Positions 52,085 to 60,951 of a stretch of DNA of 64,000 nt are shown here, in pieces. The first letter of the stretch is position 1. Every line of letters starts with the position of its first letter. The notes below the pieces were generated by a model that saw nothing but the letters and a program-made list of their open reading frames with translations, had not been told where the DNA came from and made no database searches. Made by a program: the position numbers and the translations under genes. Source of the stretch: Aeromicrobium panaciterrae (GTDB lineage Bacteria; Actinomycetota; Actinomycetes; Propionibacteriales; Nocardioidaceae); contig NZ_JAVDWH010000001.1 in the NCBI RefSeq assembly GCF_031457275.1, forward strand, positions 1,488,001-1,552,000. Reading direction: 5' to 3'.

Positions 52085-52612
52085 GTGGCTGAACGTGCCC
52101 CCAATATTTTCAGCAGGCTGCGCGACTGGCGGCCCAGCCGGTCGACCCCGATCTCGCTTGCTGCATTCCTCGGGCTCGTATGCGTGTTGGCGACGGCTGT
52201 TGTTGCACTCTTTGACCTGACGCCGATCGTGGTCCGGTCCGACTCGATGGCTCCCGAGATCAACCGTGGCGATCTGGTGATTGCGCGTGGCGCCTCGGCA
52301 GGAGAGGTCGCGGTAGGTGACGTGATCAGCGTCGAGAACCGCGCCGGCGAGCGCGTGACCCACCGGGTCGAGACTGTCGATCCTTATGGCAGCAGCATCC
52401 AGTTCACGCTCAAGGGCGATGCCAACGCTGTGCCCGATTCGCAGGTCTACAACGAGACCTCGATCGACAAGGTCTTGTGGACGGTTCCGAAGCTTGGCTA
52501 TCCCTTGCGGGTCGCGATCGGGCCGGTCGGCATCTTCGTCGGTGGACTCCTGGTGGCGGCGTTGGCATGGGTCGTCTCAGGTCCCTGGCGCCGGGCAGCT
52601 TCGGAATTCTAG
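52085..52612 (+). CDS. Signal peptidase I, SipW/ER type (third catalytic unit)
   Basis: I start at GTG 52085, preceded by AGGGGA, giving 175 residues; a TTG at 52061 is an alternative. The Ser54 (RSDSMAPEI), His93 (RVTHRVE) and Asp112/118 (KGDANAVPDSQ) are present, with two membrane segments (ISLAAFLGLVCVLATAVVAL and VGIFVGGLLVAALAWVV). The spacing resembles that of the protease part of the preceding fusion more than that of the first copy. It closes the cassette; 255 bases without a clear gene follow before pdxT. Confidence 0.9.
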   Translation: MAERAPNIFSRLRDWRPSRSTPISLAAFLGLVCVLATAVVALFDLTPIVVRSDSMAPEINRGDLVIARGASAGEVAVGDVISVENRAGERVTHRVETVDPYGSSIQFTLKGDANAVPDSQVYNETSIDKVLWTVPKLGYPLRVAIGPVGIFVGGLLVAALAWVVSGPWRRAASEF

Positions 52613-52786
52613 AAATCTGTTGGTGGAAATGAACCACCTCAGGCGTATGATTTAGCCATTGCTGTTCGAGGTATGGGAGTGCCTCACATGGGCAGCAAAG
52701 CAAGAGGGAGCACGAACCGCTGAGCAACTGTTCGCGATCGATCTCACCTCCGCTGAACCCGATCGGGAGGGATATCCGAGAGGGAG

Positions 52787-52838
52787 CGACGGTGGTGGCG
52801 TATCCCCTGGAGATTCGTCTCCCACGCCGCCACCGTCG
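52787..52838. other. Large hairpin in the leader of pdxT
   Basis: The arms CGACGGTGGTGGCGT (52787-52801) and ACGCCGCCACCGTCG (52824-52838) pair over 15 positions with one G-T wobble. Inside lies a second hairpin, GGAGA-TTCG-TCTCC (52809-52822), with a stable tetraloop. It ends 29 bases before the pdxT start. There is no T-tract, so an RNA structure that affects pdxT expression, or a processing site, is more likely than a terminator. Further upstream a GGTGG-7-CCACC repeat (52622-52638) and a -10-like TATGAT (52646) suggest a promoter for pdxT. The rest of 52613-52867 shows no convincing gene. Confidence 0.6.
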
Positions 52839-52867
52839 TCAGTCGGGCTGCCTCGTAGGCTGGCTCA

Positions 52868-53470
52868 GTGACAGCTCAACCATCGGTCGGCGTATTCGCC
52901 CTGCAGGGCGATGTTCGTGAGCACGTACGCGTCCTCGCCGACCTCGGTGTGCCTGCGTTCACGGTCCGCCGACCGGAAGAGCTGGCACGTTGCGACGCTC
53001 TGGTCCTCCCGGGCGGGGAGTCGACCACGATGTACAAGCTCGCGCGCACGTTCGACCTGTTCGAGCCGCTGGCTGAGCGCATCCGTGGCGGCATGCCGAC
53101 CTTCGGCACCTGCGCCGGAATGATCATGCTCGCTGACCGCATCACCGGCGGAATCGACGGGCAGGAGACGCTCGGTGGACTCGACATCACCGTGCGCCGC
53201 AACGCATTCGGTCGTCAGGTCGATTCGTTCGAGGGTGACATCGAGTTCGATGGTCTCGCCGATCCCGTGCATGCGGTATTCATACGGGCACCATGGGTTG
53301 AGGACGCTGGCGAGAAGGTCGAGGTACTTGCCACGATCACGTCTGGGGAAGCCGCCGGTAGAATCGTCGCCGTTCGACAGGACAACCTGATGGCGACGTC
53401 TTTCCACCCCGAAGTGGGCGGTGACGATCGCATCCATCGTTACTTCGTCGAACTCGTCAAGCAGTCCTAG
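52868..53470 (+). CDS. pdxT: Pyridoxal 5'-phosphate synthase, glutaminase subunit
   Basis: A 200-residue class I glutamine amidotransferase that supplies ammonia to PdxS. The oxyanion/glutamine loop [14 protein letters not shown], the nucleophile Cys in [11 protein letters not shown] and the His-Glu pair in [13 protein letters not shown] are intact. It starts at GTG 52868. It is separated from pdxS by the SipW-type cassette, and yebC follows after 12 bases. Confidence 0.96.
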   Translation: MTAQPSVGVFALQGDVREHVRVLADLGVPAFTVRRPEELARCDALVLPGGESTTMYKLARTFDLFEPLAERIRGGMPTFGTCAGMIMLADRITGGIDGQETLGGLDITVRRNAFGRQVDSFEGDIEFDGLADPVHAVFIRAPWVEDAGEKVEVLATITSGEAAGRIVAVRQDNLMATSFHPEVGGDDRIHRYFVELVKQS

Positions 53471-53482
53471 AAGGGGAGCGTC

Positions 53483-54244
53483 ATGTCAGGCCATTCCAAG
53501 TGGGCAACCACGAAGCACAAGAAGGCCATTGTCGACGCCAAGCGCGGCAAGATGTTCGCCAAGCTGGTCAAGAACATCGAGGTCGCAGCGCGCATTGGCG
53601 GCGCCGATCCCGAGGGCAATCCGACGCTTTATGACGCGATCCAGAAGGCCAAGAAGTCGTCGGTCCCCAAGGACCACATCGATCGCGCGGTCAAGCGCGG
53701 CGGCGGCATAGGCGCGGACGCGGTCGATTACACGACGATCATGTACGAGGGATACGCCCCGGGTGGTGTCGCGCTGCTCGTCGAGTGCCTGACGGACAAC
53801 AAGAACCGCGCTGCGATGGAAGTCCGTACGGCGATGACTCGCAACAACGGCACGATGGCCGATCCCGGCTCGGTGTCCTACATGTTCCACCGCAAGGGCG
53901 TCATCATGGTCCCGGCGGAGCAGGATGGCAGCGAGACCGACGAGGACACGGTTCTCATGGCCGTCCTCGATGCCGGCGCCGAAGAGGTCAACGACCTCGA
54001 TGGCACCTTCGAGATCATCAGCGAGGCGACTGACCTGGTCGCCGTACGTACGGCGCTGCAGGATGCGGGACTCGACTACGACTCGGCGGATGCCTCGTTC
54101 GTTCCGACGATGACTGTCGACGTGGACGTGGATGCGGCAACCAAGATCCTCAAACTGATTGATGCGCTCGAGGACTGCGACGACGTACAGAACGTCTTCT
54201 CCAACTTCGACGCCTCAGACGAGGTCATGGCGCAGGTCGAATGA
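53483..54244 (+). CDS. YebC/PmpR family regulator or translation factor
   Basis: A 253-residue protein of normal length for the family, with the start [15 protein letters not shown] and the core [28 protein letters not shown]. YebC proteins were first described as DNA-binding regulators (for example near ruvC) and are now also linked to relief of ribosome stalling. A GGGGAG site precedes the ATG. It lies in the usual actinobacterial order pdxT-yebC-ruvC. Confidence 0.95.
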   Translation: MSGHSKWATTKHKKAIVDAKRGKMFAKLVKNIEVAARIGGADPEGNPTLYDAIQKAKKSSVPKDHIDRAVKRGGGIGADAVDYTTIMYEGYAPGGVALLVECLTDNKNRAAMEVRTAMTRNNGTMADPGSVSYMFHRKGVIMVPAEQDGSETDEDTVLMAVLDAGAEEVNDLDGTFEIISEATDLVAVRTALQDAGLDYDSADASFVPTMTVDVDVDAATKILKLIDALEDCDDVQNVFSNFDASDEVMAQVE

Positions 54245-54319
54245 CCCGCGTGTCGCCCCTGCCCTGAGGGGGAGCGCGACTAGGCTGTCGAACATGCGTT
54301 CGGTTGCGAGGTGTGTCCG

Positions 54320-54859
54320 TTGAGGGTGATCGGCATCGACCCAGGCCTGACTCGCTGCGGCTTCGGAGTCGTTGACGGGTCCGTCGGACGCGCGCTGACC
54401 ATGGTCGACGTCGGTGTCTACCGCACACCGCCGGACATGGACACCTCCCGACGCCTGCACCTGTTGGAGCAGGGCATCGAGGCGAGCATCCTCAAGCACC
54501 AGCCCGACATCGTCGCCGTCGAGCGAGTCTTCAGCCAGCACAATGTTCGCACCGTCATGGGCACAGCTCAGGCCAGCGGCATCGCAATGCTGGTCGCTGC
54601 ACGCCACGACATCCCGGTTCAGCTCCACACTCCGAGCGAGGTCAAAGCCTCAGTGACCGGAAGTGGCCGCGCTGACAAGCCGCAGGTGACTCAGATGGTC
54701 ACGCGGCTGCTGCGACTGACCGAAGCGCCCAAGCCCGCTGACGCCGCAGATGCACTCGCGCTCGCCATCTGCCAGATCTGGCGCGGGGGAGCGCAAAACA
54801 GACTCCAGGACGCAATAGCGCAGAACAAATTGCTCGCCTCCGGCAAGGCTGCCCGATGA
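54320..54859 (+). CDS. ruvC: Crossover junction endodeoxyribonuclease RuvC
   Basis: With the TTG at 54320 as start (AGG upstream) the protein has 179 residues and begins [17 protein letters not shown] 54311 is an alternative. The acidic catalytic residues are in [14 protein letters not shown] and the DAADALALA helix. The enzyme resolves Holliday junctions together with RuvAB. Its stop overlaps ruvA (ATGA). Confidence 0.95.
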   Translation: MRVIGIDPGLTRCGFGVVDGSVGRALTMVDVGVYRTPPDMDTSRRLHLLEQGIEASILKHQPDIVAVERVFSQHNVRTVMGTAQASGIAMLVAARHDIPVQLHTPSEVKASVTGSGRADKPQVTQMVTRLLRLTEAPKPADAADALALAICQIWRGGAQNRLQDAIAQNKLLASGKAAR

Positions 54860-55440
54860 TCGCCCACGTCCGCGGCCCCGTCGCCGCCGTCACTCTGACT
54901 TCCGCCGTCATCGACGTCGGGGGAGTCGGCATGCAGATCATGTGCTCGCCCGGCACGATCGCTCAGCTGCGGATCGGCCAAGAGGCTCAGCTTTCCACCT
55001 CGATGGTGGTTCGCGAGGACTCGATGACGCTCTACGGCTTCGCCGACACGGACGAGCGCGACATGTTCGAGCTCGTGCAGACCGCCAGCGGTGTCGGACC
55101 GAAGGTCGCACAAGCCATGCTCGCCGTCCTCGATCCCGATCGCCTGCGTCGCGCCATCGGGCAAGGTGATCTCGCGACCCTCACGATGGTGCCCGGTATT
55201 GGCCGCAAGGGAGCCGAGCGCATCGTGGTTGAGCTCAAGGATCGTGTCGGGGTCACCAGCAAGGTCGTCGCAGGCCAGCCGCAATGGCGTGACCAGGTGC
55301 ACGAAGCCTTGCTCGGGCTCGGTTGGTCGGCCCGTGATGCAGATGCCGCCCTCGAGAAGGTCGCAGCAGAACAAGGCGATGACCCGGACGTCTCAGTCGT
55401 TCTGCGCGAAGCACTCCGTACGTTGGCGAGGGACCGATGA
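54856..55440 (+). CDS. ruvA: Holliday junction branch migration protein RuvA
   Basis: A 194-residue protein with an N-terminal OB fold, the paired helix-hairpin-helix motifs ([17 protein letters not shown] and [19 protein letters not shown]) and the C-terminal domain III that contacts RuvB. It binds the four-way junction. It overlaps both ruvC and ruvB by 4 bases. Confidence 0.96.
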   Translation: MIAHVRGPVAAVTLTSAVIDVGGVGMQIMCSPGTIAQLRIGQEAQLSTSMVVREDSMTLYGFADTDERDMFELVQTASGVGPKVAQAMLAVLDPDRLRRAIGQGDLATLTMVPGIGRKGAERIVVELKDRVGVTSKVVAGQPQWRDQVHEALLGLGWSARDADAALEKVAAEQGDDPDVSVVLREALRTLARDR

Positions 55441-56492
55441 ACGAAACAGAGTTCGACTCAGACGACGGCTTCGAGGCGATTGTCGCCGATGCTGGGCCGG
55501 AGGAACGCGCCTTCGAGGCCGCACTCCGTCCTCGGACCCTCGAGGAGCTGATTGGCCAGGAGCGCGTACGCGAGCAGCTCTCGCTGATGCTCGAAGCGGC
55601 AGTCGCCCGCGGACGTACTCCCGACCACGTCCTGCTCTCGGGCCCTCCCGGACTCGGCAAGACGACCATCGCGATGATCATCGCTCACCAGCTCAGCGCA
55701 CCCCTGCGCATCACCAGCGGCCCGGCGATTCAGCATGCTGGTGACCTGGCGGCAATCCTTTCGGGTGTCAACGAAGGCGATGTGCTCTTCATCGACGAGA
55801 TTCACCGCATGTCGCGCCCGGCCGAAGAGCTGCTCTACATGGCGATGGAGGACTTCCGCGTCGACGTGATCGTAGGCAAGGGTCCTGGCGCCACAGCAAT
55901 CCCACTCGAAATTCCACCGTTCACGGTGGTCGGTGCCACGACACGGGCTGGCTTGCTGCCCAGCCCGTTGCGTGACCGGTTCGGCTTCACGGCTCAGCTC
56001 GACTACTACGACACCGCCGAGCTGCACCGCATCGTCGATCGTTCGGCTGGACTCCTCGATCTCGAGGTGACCGAAGACGGCGGTCGCGAGATTGCCTCCC
56101 GCTCGCGTGGCACCCCGCGTATCGCCAACCGCCTGCTTCGCCGCGTACGCGATTTCGCCGAAGTGCGTGCCGGGGGAGTCATCAACCATGACGTGGCACG
56201 CGATGCTTTGGCTCTGTATGAAGTCGACGAGCTTGGTCTCGACCGCCTCGACCGCGCAGTTCTGGGCGCGCTCTGCAGGAGCTTCGGCGGAGGGCCCGTC
56301 GGCGTACAAACCCTCGCGGTCGCAGTCGGCGAAGAACGCGAGACCGTCGAGGAGCTTGCCGAGCCATTCCTCGTACGTCTCGGGTTCCTTGCGCGTACGC
56401 CGCGAGGCCGCGTCGCCACTGCCGCCGCTTGGCGTCACCTTGGCTTGGTGGCACCAGCTTCGGCCGCCCAGCTCCCGCTCGACGTCGAATAG
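55437..56492 (+). CDS. ruvB: Holliday junction branch migration helicase RuvB
   Basis: A 351-residue AAA+ motor. Walker A (GPPGLGKTT), Walker B with sensor (LFIDEIHRM), the arginine finger region ([15 protein letters not shown]) and the winged-helix C-terminus are present. It drives branch migration with RuvA. A 115-base space with no gene separates it from yajC. Confidence 0.97.
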   Translation: MNETEFDSDDGFEAIVADAGPEERAFEAALRPRTLEELIGQERVREQLSLMLEAAVARGRTPDHVLLSGPPGLGKTTIAMIIAHQLSAPLRITSGPAIQHAGDLAAILSGVNEGDVLFIDEIHRMSRPAEELLYMAMEDFRVDVIVGKGPGATAIPLEIPPFTVVGATTRAGLLPSPLRDRFGFTAQLDYYDTAELHRIVDRSAGLLDLEVTEDGGREIASRSRGTPRIANRLLRRVRDFAEVRAGGVINHDVARDALALYEVDELGLDRLDRAVLGALCRSFGGGPVGVQTLAVAVGEERETVEELAEPFLVRLGFLARTPRGRVATAAAWRHLGLVAPASAAQLPLDVE

Positions 56493-56607
56493 CCGGTCAA
56501 ATCCGAGCCTGGTCAAGCTGGCTCGGTCGCCCGGCTAAACTACCCGTTGGCCCTTCAGGCCTGACCGTCTCCGACGGTTCCCACAACACTCGTACTGGAG
56601 CACTCTC

Positions 56608-56892
56608 GTGTCCAACTGGGTCGACTTTTTGCCCCTGCTGTTCCTGGTCCTCATCTTCTGGCTGCTGATCATTCGTCCGGCTCGCGCCCGTCAGCGTGCG
56701 TTCCTGAAGACGCAGAGTGAGCTCTCCGTAGGAGACGAGATCATGCTTGCCAGCGGCATCTACGGTGAGATTTCCTCGATTGGCGACACGACGCTCGAGC
56801 TGCGCATCGCGCCCGAGACCGTGGTTACCGTCGACCGTCAGGCCGTCGCTCGGGTCATCCCGGCCGCGCCCACCGCTGGCTCCGACGACTGA
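56608..56892 (+). CDS. yajC: Preprotein translocase subunit YajC
   Basis: A 94-residue protein starting at GTG 56608, with one membrane segment (FLPLLFLVLIFWLLIIRPA) and the family's cytoplasmic domain (LSVGDEIMLASGIYGEISSI). It associates with SecDF. The TGA overlaps the secD ATG by one base. Confidence 0.94.
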   Translation: MSNWVDFLPLLFLVLIFWLLIIRPARARQRAFLKTQSELSVGDEIMLASGIYGEISSIGDTTLELRIAPETVVTVDRQAVARVIPAAPTAGSDD

Positions 56893-58541
56893 TGGCCGCA
56901 CCGAAGACGCGAAGCGCCAATCTGCCCCGCCCCAAGCGCACGCTGACCCTGTTCCTCGCGGCAGTGGTCGCAATGTTCGGCCTCGTCGCGCTGATCGACG
57001 CGAACGGCAAGAAGGGCGATGACAGCGCGTGGAAGCCGAAGCTCGGACTCGACCTTCAGGGCGGCACCCGCATCACTTTCGAGGCCAAGGCCGAAGGTGG
57101 CAAGGTCACCCCAGACAAGCTGAAGCAGGCTCGCGACATCGTTGACCAGCGCGTCAACGGCACAGGCGTCACGGAGGCTGAGGTCACCACTCAGGGTGGC
57201 AACCAGATCATCGTCGAAATCCCCGGTCAGCAGCGCGCCAACATCGTCGACCAGGTCGGCAAGACCGCTCAGCTGCGGTTCCGACTGGTGTGGGCCACAG
57301 GTCAGAGCGCAGCATCGCCGACCGACACGACCAAAGATCAGAAGATCGTCGACGACCTCGATTGGACGAAGCTTTCGCTCGATCAGCTGATCAAGGCTGA
57401 GACCGAAGGCGTCGCAACGCTGCCCAAGGAATTCCAGAAGGGCGTCACCTCGCTGCAGAAGGTCCTCGCCGGATTTATCTGCACGAAGGACCTTCAGGTC
57501 AACGACGTGTCCGACAAGCCACTCGTCACCTGTGACACCTCGTCCGGTGAGGTGCAGTTGCTCAGCCCCACCGTCATCGAGGGAACCCAGATCAAGAGCG
57601 CCGACGCCGTGCCTCCGTCGCAGCAGAACGTCGAGTGGGTCGTTGCGCTCGCGCTCAAGGGCCAGGGCAAGGATGCGTTCGACAAGATCACTGACGCGCT
57701 GTTCCAGCAGACTCAGGCAGGCAATGAGGCTGGCAGCCGGTTCGCGATCGTCCTTGATGGCGTGACCCTCAGCGCGCCCACCTCGCAGTTCCACAGCACT
57801 GACGGTAGGTCGCAGATCTCGGGCAACTTCACCTCGGCAAGCTCCAAGGACCTTGCCAACCAGCTCAAGTATGGTGCGCTCCCGCTGACGTTTGGCGTCA
57901 ACGGCGTCTCGGAAGAGGGCCCGTCGCTCGCCGGCAGCCAGCTCCATGCCGGACTCATCGCCGGACTCGTCGGCATGATCCTCGTCGTCCTGTTCCTGCT
58001 GTTCTACTACCGGGGACTCGGAATCGTGGCGATCGGATCGTTGCTCGTCTCCGCAATCATCACGTACGCCTCAGTGCTCATCTTGGGCAAGGCAGTCGGC
58101 TTCACGCTGACATTGCCCGGAATCGCTGGACTCATCGTGGCGATCGGCATCACGGCGGACTCGTTCATCGTGTTCTTCGAACGCATCCGAGACGAAGTCC
58201 GAGAAGGCAAGTCACTTCGTCTCGCTGTCGAAGCCGGTTGGGTACGCGCGCGTGCCACGATCCTGGCCGCCGACGGTGTGTCGATCCTCGCCGCACTGGT
58301 GTTGTTCATCTTCGCGATCGGCGTCGTCCGCGGCTTCGCGTTCGCTTTGGGTCTGACCACGGTCATCGACATCTTCGTGGTGTTCCTGTTCACCAAGCCG
58401 CTCGTGACATTGCTCGCGCGCACCAAGTTCTTCGGCCAGGGTCACAAGCTCTCCGGCCTTGACGCAGCACACCTCGGCATCTCGGGTCGCAAGGTCAGCG
58501 AGCTGGCCCGAACGACCAGCACCGCTGGAAAGGCCAACTGA
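56892..58541 (+). CDS. secD: Protein translocase subunit SecD
   Basis: A 549-residue protein with an N-terminal membrane segment, the LGLDLQGGTRI motif (D1), a large extracytoplasmic domain and the C-terminal five-segment RND-type membrane domain with GITADSFIVFFERIRDE. It uses the proton-motive force to pull exported proteins out. Its stop overlaps secF by one base (TGATG). Confidence 0.97.
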   Translation: MAAPKTRSANLPRPKRTLTLFLAAVVAMFGLVALIDANGKKGDDSAWKPKLGLDLQGGTRITFEAKAEGGKVTPDKLKQARDIVDQRVNGTGVTEAEVTTQGGNQIIVEIPGQQRANIVDQVGKTAQLRFRLVWATGQSAASPTDTTKDQKIVDDLDWTKLSLDQLIKAETEGVATLPKEFQKGVTSLQKVLAGFICTKDLQVNDVSDKPLVTCDTSSGEVQLLSPTVIEGTQIKSADAVPPSQQNVEWVVALALKGQGKDAFDKITDALFQQTQAGNEAGSRFAIVLDGVTLSAPTSQFHSTDGRSQISGNFTSASSKDLANQLKYGALPLTFGVNGVSEEGPSLAGSQLHAGLIAGLVGMILVVLFLLFYYRGLGIVAIGSLLVSAIITYASVLILGKAVGFTLTLPGIAGLIVAIGITADSFIVFFERIRDEVREGKSLRLAVEAGWVRARATILAADGVSILAALVLFIFAIGVVRGFAFALGLTTVIDIFVVFLFTKPLVTLLARTKFFGQGHKLSGLDAAHLGISGRKVSELARTTSTAGKAN

Positions 58542-59653
58542 TGGGCAAGATCAGCACATTCGGACAGCACCTGTACGAAGGTCGGATCTCATTCGACTTC
58601 GTCGGCCGTCGCAAGCTCTGGTACACCGTTTCGGCGATCATCATGGTTGCTGCCGCGGCGGGACTCATCGCCCGCGGCTTCAACTACGGCGTCGAGTTCA
58701 AGGGCGGCGTTGAGTTCACGGCAACAGTCCAGAAGGCTGACTCCAAGACGGCTGACGCCATGCGTACAGCCGTCGAGGAGGCTGCTGTTCCGGAGGCCGG
58801 CGACCCGACCGTCACAACGTCAGGCGGCGGTGGAGCGGAGCTCATCCGCATCCAGACCAAGCCGCTCACCCAGGACCAGACCACCAAGATCAAGGAATCG
58901 CTGCTCGAGGGCGGTGCCACCGAGGTCAGTCAGAACCTGATCGGGCCGACCTACGGAAAACAGGTCGCCAACAAGGCGTTGACCGGTTTGCTCGTGTTCC
59001 TCGTGCTCGTGGTGATCTTCATCTGGGCCTACTTCCGCGAGTGGCGAATGTCGGTTGCAGGAATCGTGGCGCTCGCTCACGACCTCGTGATCACCGTCGG
59101 CGTCTATGCGTGGACTGGCTTCGAGGTGACCCCTGCAACGGTCACCGGTCTGTTGACGATTCTCGGCTTCTCGCTCTACGACACTGTCGTCGTGTTCGAC
59201 AAAGTGCGCGAGAACACCAAGGGCATCCTCAAGTCGACAACACGTACGTATGCACAGCAGGCCAACCTGGCGCTCAACCAGACGCTCGTCCGGTCGATCA
59301 ACACATCGATCACCGCGCTTTTGCCTGTTGCTGCTCTGCTGATCGTCGGTGTGGCCGTGCTCGGCACAGGCCCGCTGAAGGACCTCGCGTTGGCGCTGTT
59401 CGTCGGCATGCTCGCCGGTACGTACTCGTCGATCTTCATCGCGACGCCGCTGGCGGTGCAGCTCAAGGATCGCGAGCCCGCGATCAAGGCGCACACCGCA
59501 AAAGTCCTCGGTCGCAGGGAGAAAGAGGCCGATGGTCCTGTGGCGGTAGCCGTGGCTCCTCAGCCGAAGCGCCTTGCCGCACCGTCAGGCGCGGCCAAGC
59601 GTTCGCAACCATCTCGCAAACCACGCTCACAACGGGGCAAGGGCGGTTCCTGA
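58541..59653 (+). CDS. secF: Protein translocase subunit SecF
   Basis: A 370-residue partner of SecD with six membrane segments, the motif FNYGVEFKGGVEF and the signature GFSLYDTVVVFDKVREN. The C-terminal 50 residues are basic and rich in Pro and Ala (APQPKRLAAPSGAAKRS), longer than in many homologues. It completes the translocation motor. Confidence 0.97.
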   Translation: MGKISTFGQHLYEGRISFDFVGRRKLWYTVSAIIMVAAAAGLIARGFNYGVEFKGGVEFTATVQKADSKTADAMRTAVEEAAVPEAGDPTVTTSGGGGAELIRIQTKPLTQDQTTKIKESLLEGGATEVSQNLIGPTYGKQVANKALTGLLVFLVLVVIFIWAYFREWRMSVAGIVALAHDLVITVGVYAWTGFEVTPATVTGLLTILGFSLYDTVVVFDKVRENTKGILKSTTRTYAQQANLALNQTLVRSINTSITALLPVAALLIVGVAVLGTGPLKDLALALFVGMLAGTYSSIFIATPLAVQLKDREPAIKAHTAKVLGRREKEADGPVAVAVAPQPKRLAAPSGAAKRSQPSRKPRSQRGKGGS

Positions 59654-59728
59654 ACCCCGCTGTGGCGTGGCATGCTTGGGCACCAAAGCGGTGCCCACCG
59701 AATGGCGCTGCGTGATGGAGGGCACCAC

Positions 59729-60217
59729 ATGAAGATCCCCCTGGCGATTGCGAGCGCCGTACTCCTCGGCGGTGTCCTCACCGCATGTGGCGGCGGCGAC
59801 GGTGGCGGCTCCGGCGGCTCCGGCGGCAGTGGCAGCGACTACTGCAAGGACATCAAGACTGCGGCCGCGACCTTCGGCGACCTCGAGTCGGGCGACACTG
59901 CATCGATCGGTGACGCGTTCGCGACATTCCACAAGCTGGCCGACGAGGCTCCAGGCGACATCAAGGACGACTGGAAGACCCTCGACGGTGCCATCACCAC
60001 TGTTGAGACGGCACTGAGCGAAGCTGGCATCAAGATCGAAGACTTTGCCGATCTGCAGTCGGGCAAGATTCCCGAGGGCGTCGACGTCTCCAAGCTGACG
60101 GGTCTCGCATCCGAGTTCCAGAAGCTGAGCAGCGCCGACTTCGAGAAGGCGTCCAAGGCGATCGAAGTCCACGCCAAGGGCGTGTGCAAGGTCGACCTCA
60201 ACGACCCGACTGGGTGA
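59729..60217 (+). CDS. Lipoprotein of unknown function
   Basis: The ATG at 59729 (MKIPLAIASAVLLGG) gives 162 residues. The lipobox VLTAC places the lipid-anchored Cys at residue 19. A Gly/Ser-rich linker follows, then a helical domain with two further Cys (SDYCKDI near the start and GVCKVDL at the end) likely joined by a disulfide. I recognise no family, though similar proteins occur between secF and apt in related genomes. The TGA overlaps the apt start (GTGA). Confidence 0.8.
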   Translation: MKIPLAIASAVLLGGVLTACGGGDGGGSGGSGGSGSDYCKDIKTAAATFGDLESGDTASIGDAFATFHKLADEAPGDIKDDWKTLDGAITTVETALSEAGIKIEDFADLQSGKIPEGVDVSKLTGLASEFQKLSSADFEKASKAIEVHAKGVCKVDLNDPTG

Positions 60218-60768
60218 ACTCAGCAACAGATTCAGCTCCAGCACCGGTCAGTGCCCTGATCGATCGCCTTGTGCGACCGATCGAGGACTGGCCGGTGCCG
60301 GGGGTGACCTTCCGCGACATCACGCCGCTGCTGGCGGATCCTGAGGCACTGCGTCTCGTTGTCGACGCACTCGTCGATGTTGCGCGTACGACCGGTCCCA
60401 TCGATGCCGTTCTCGGCATTGAGGCACGCGGATTCATCTTCGCTCCAGCGATTGCGCTGGAGCTGAACGCCGGATTCGTCCCGATTCGCAAGGCAGGCAA
60501 GCTGCCGTCCACGTCGTTCACGACGTCATACGACCTGGAGTACGGCTCCGCAGAGCTCGAGATGCATCGTGATGCCCTCCAGCCCGGTGATCGCGTGCTG
60601 GTCGTCGACGACGTCCTCGCGACCGGTGGGACGATGCTCGCCGCCGCCGACCTCGTCCAGCAGGCTGGCGCGCAGGTGGCTGGCAACATCGTCCTGATCG
60701 AAATCCAAGCTCTCGGCGGGCAAGAGAAGCTGCACCCTGTTGGCGGCAGCGCCTTGCGTACGTACTGA
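60214..60768 (+). CDS. apt: Adenine phosphoribosyltransferase
   Basis: A 184-residue salvage enzyme that makes AMP from adenine and PRPP. The start GTG 60214 overlaps the lipoprotein stop. The family opening IEDWPVPGVTFRDITPLLAD, the segment GIEARGFIFAPAIA and the PRPP motif VLVVDDVLATGGTM are present. It is encoded between secDF and rel, the normal actinobacterial order. Confidence 0.95.
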   Translation: MNSATDSAPAPVSALIDRLVRPIEDWPVPGVTFRDITPLLADPEALRLVVDALVDVARTTGPIDAVLGIEARGFIFAPAIALELNAGFVPIRKAGKLPSTSFTTSYDLEYGSAELEMHRDALQPGDRVLVVDDVLATGGTMLAAADLVQQAGAQVAGNIVLIEIQALGGQEKLHPVGGSALRTY

Positions 60769-60790
60769 GCTCCCCACAGAATCGAGAACC

Positions 60791-60886
60791 ATGAACCCCC
60801 GTCAGGTACGCATCGTGGCATTCGCGCTGGTCGCAGTGCTCGTACTCGTGACAGCAGCCACGCTCGTCGAGGGCATGTTGTCCTGA
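60791..60886 (+). CDS. 31-residue single-pass membrane peptide between apt and rel
   Basis: A short ORF reads MNPRQVR, then the hydrophobic IVAFALVAVLVLVTAATLV, then EGMLS. The positive-inside N-terminus and a single 19-residue hydrophobic stretch are typical of a small membrane protein. GAGAACC lies before the ATG; a good Shine-Dalgarno sequence is lacking. The space is otherwise empty, and such peptides are easily missed. Function unknown. Confidence 0.55.
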   Translation: MNPRQVRIVAFALVAVLVLVTAATLVEGMLS

Positions 60887-60951
60887 CCTCGGCTTCCCCC
60901 GCTGGCCTACCATGGATAGACACAGTGTTTCTGTGCCAGTGAGGAGGGTTC

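Noticed and set aside
52659..52871. A 70-codon plus-strand frame in the pdxT leader
   Set aside because: It covers the large hairpin, has no recognisable domain and overlaps the pdxT start. A 16-codon frame at 52673-52723 was also judged too weak.
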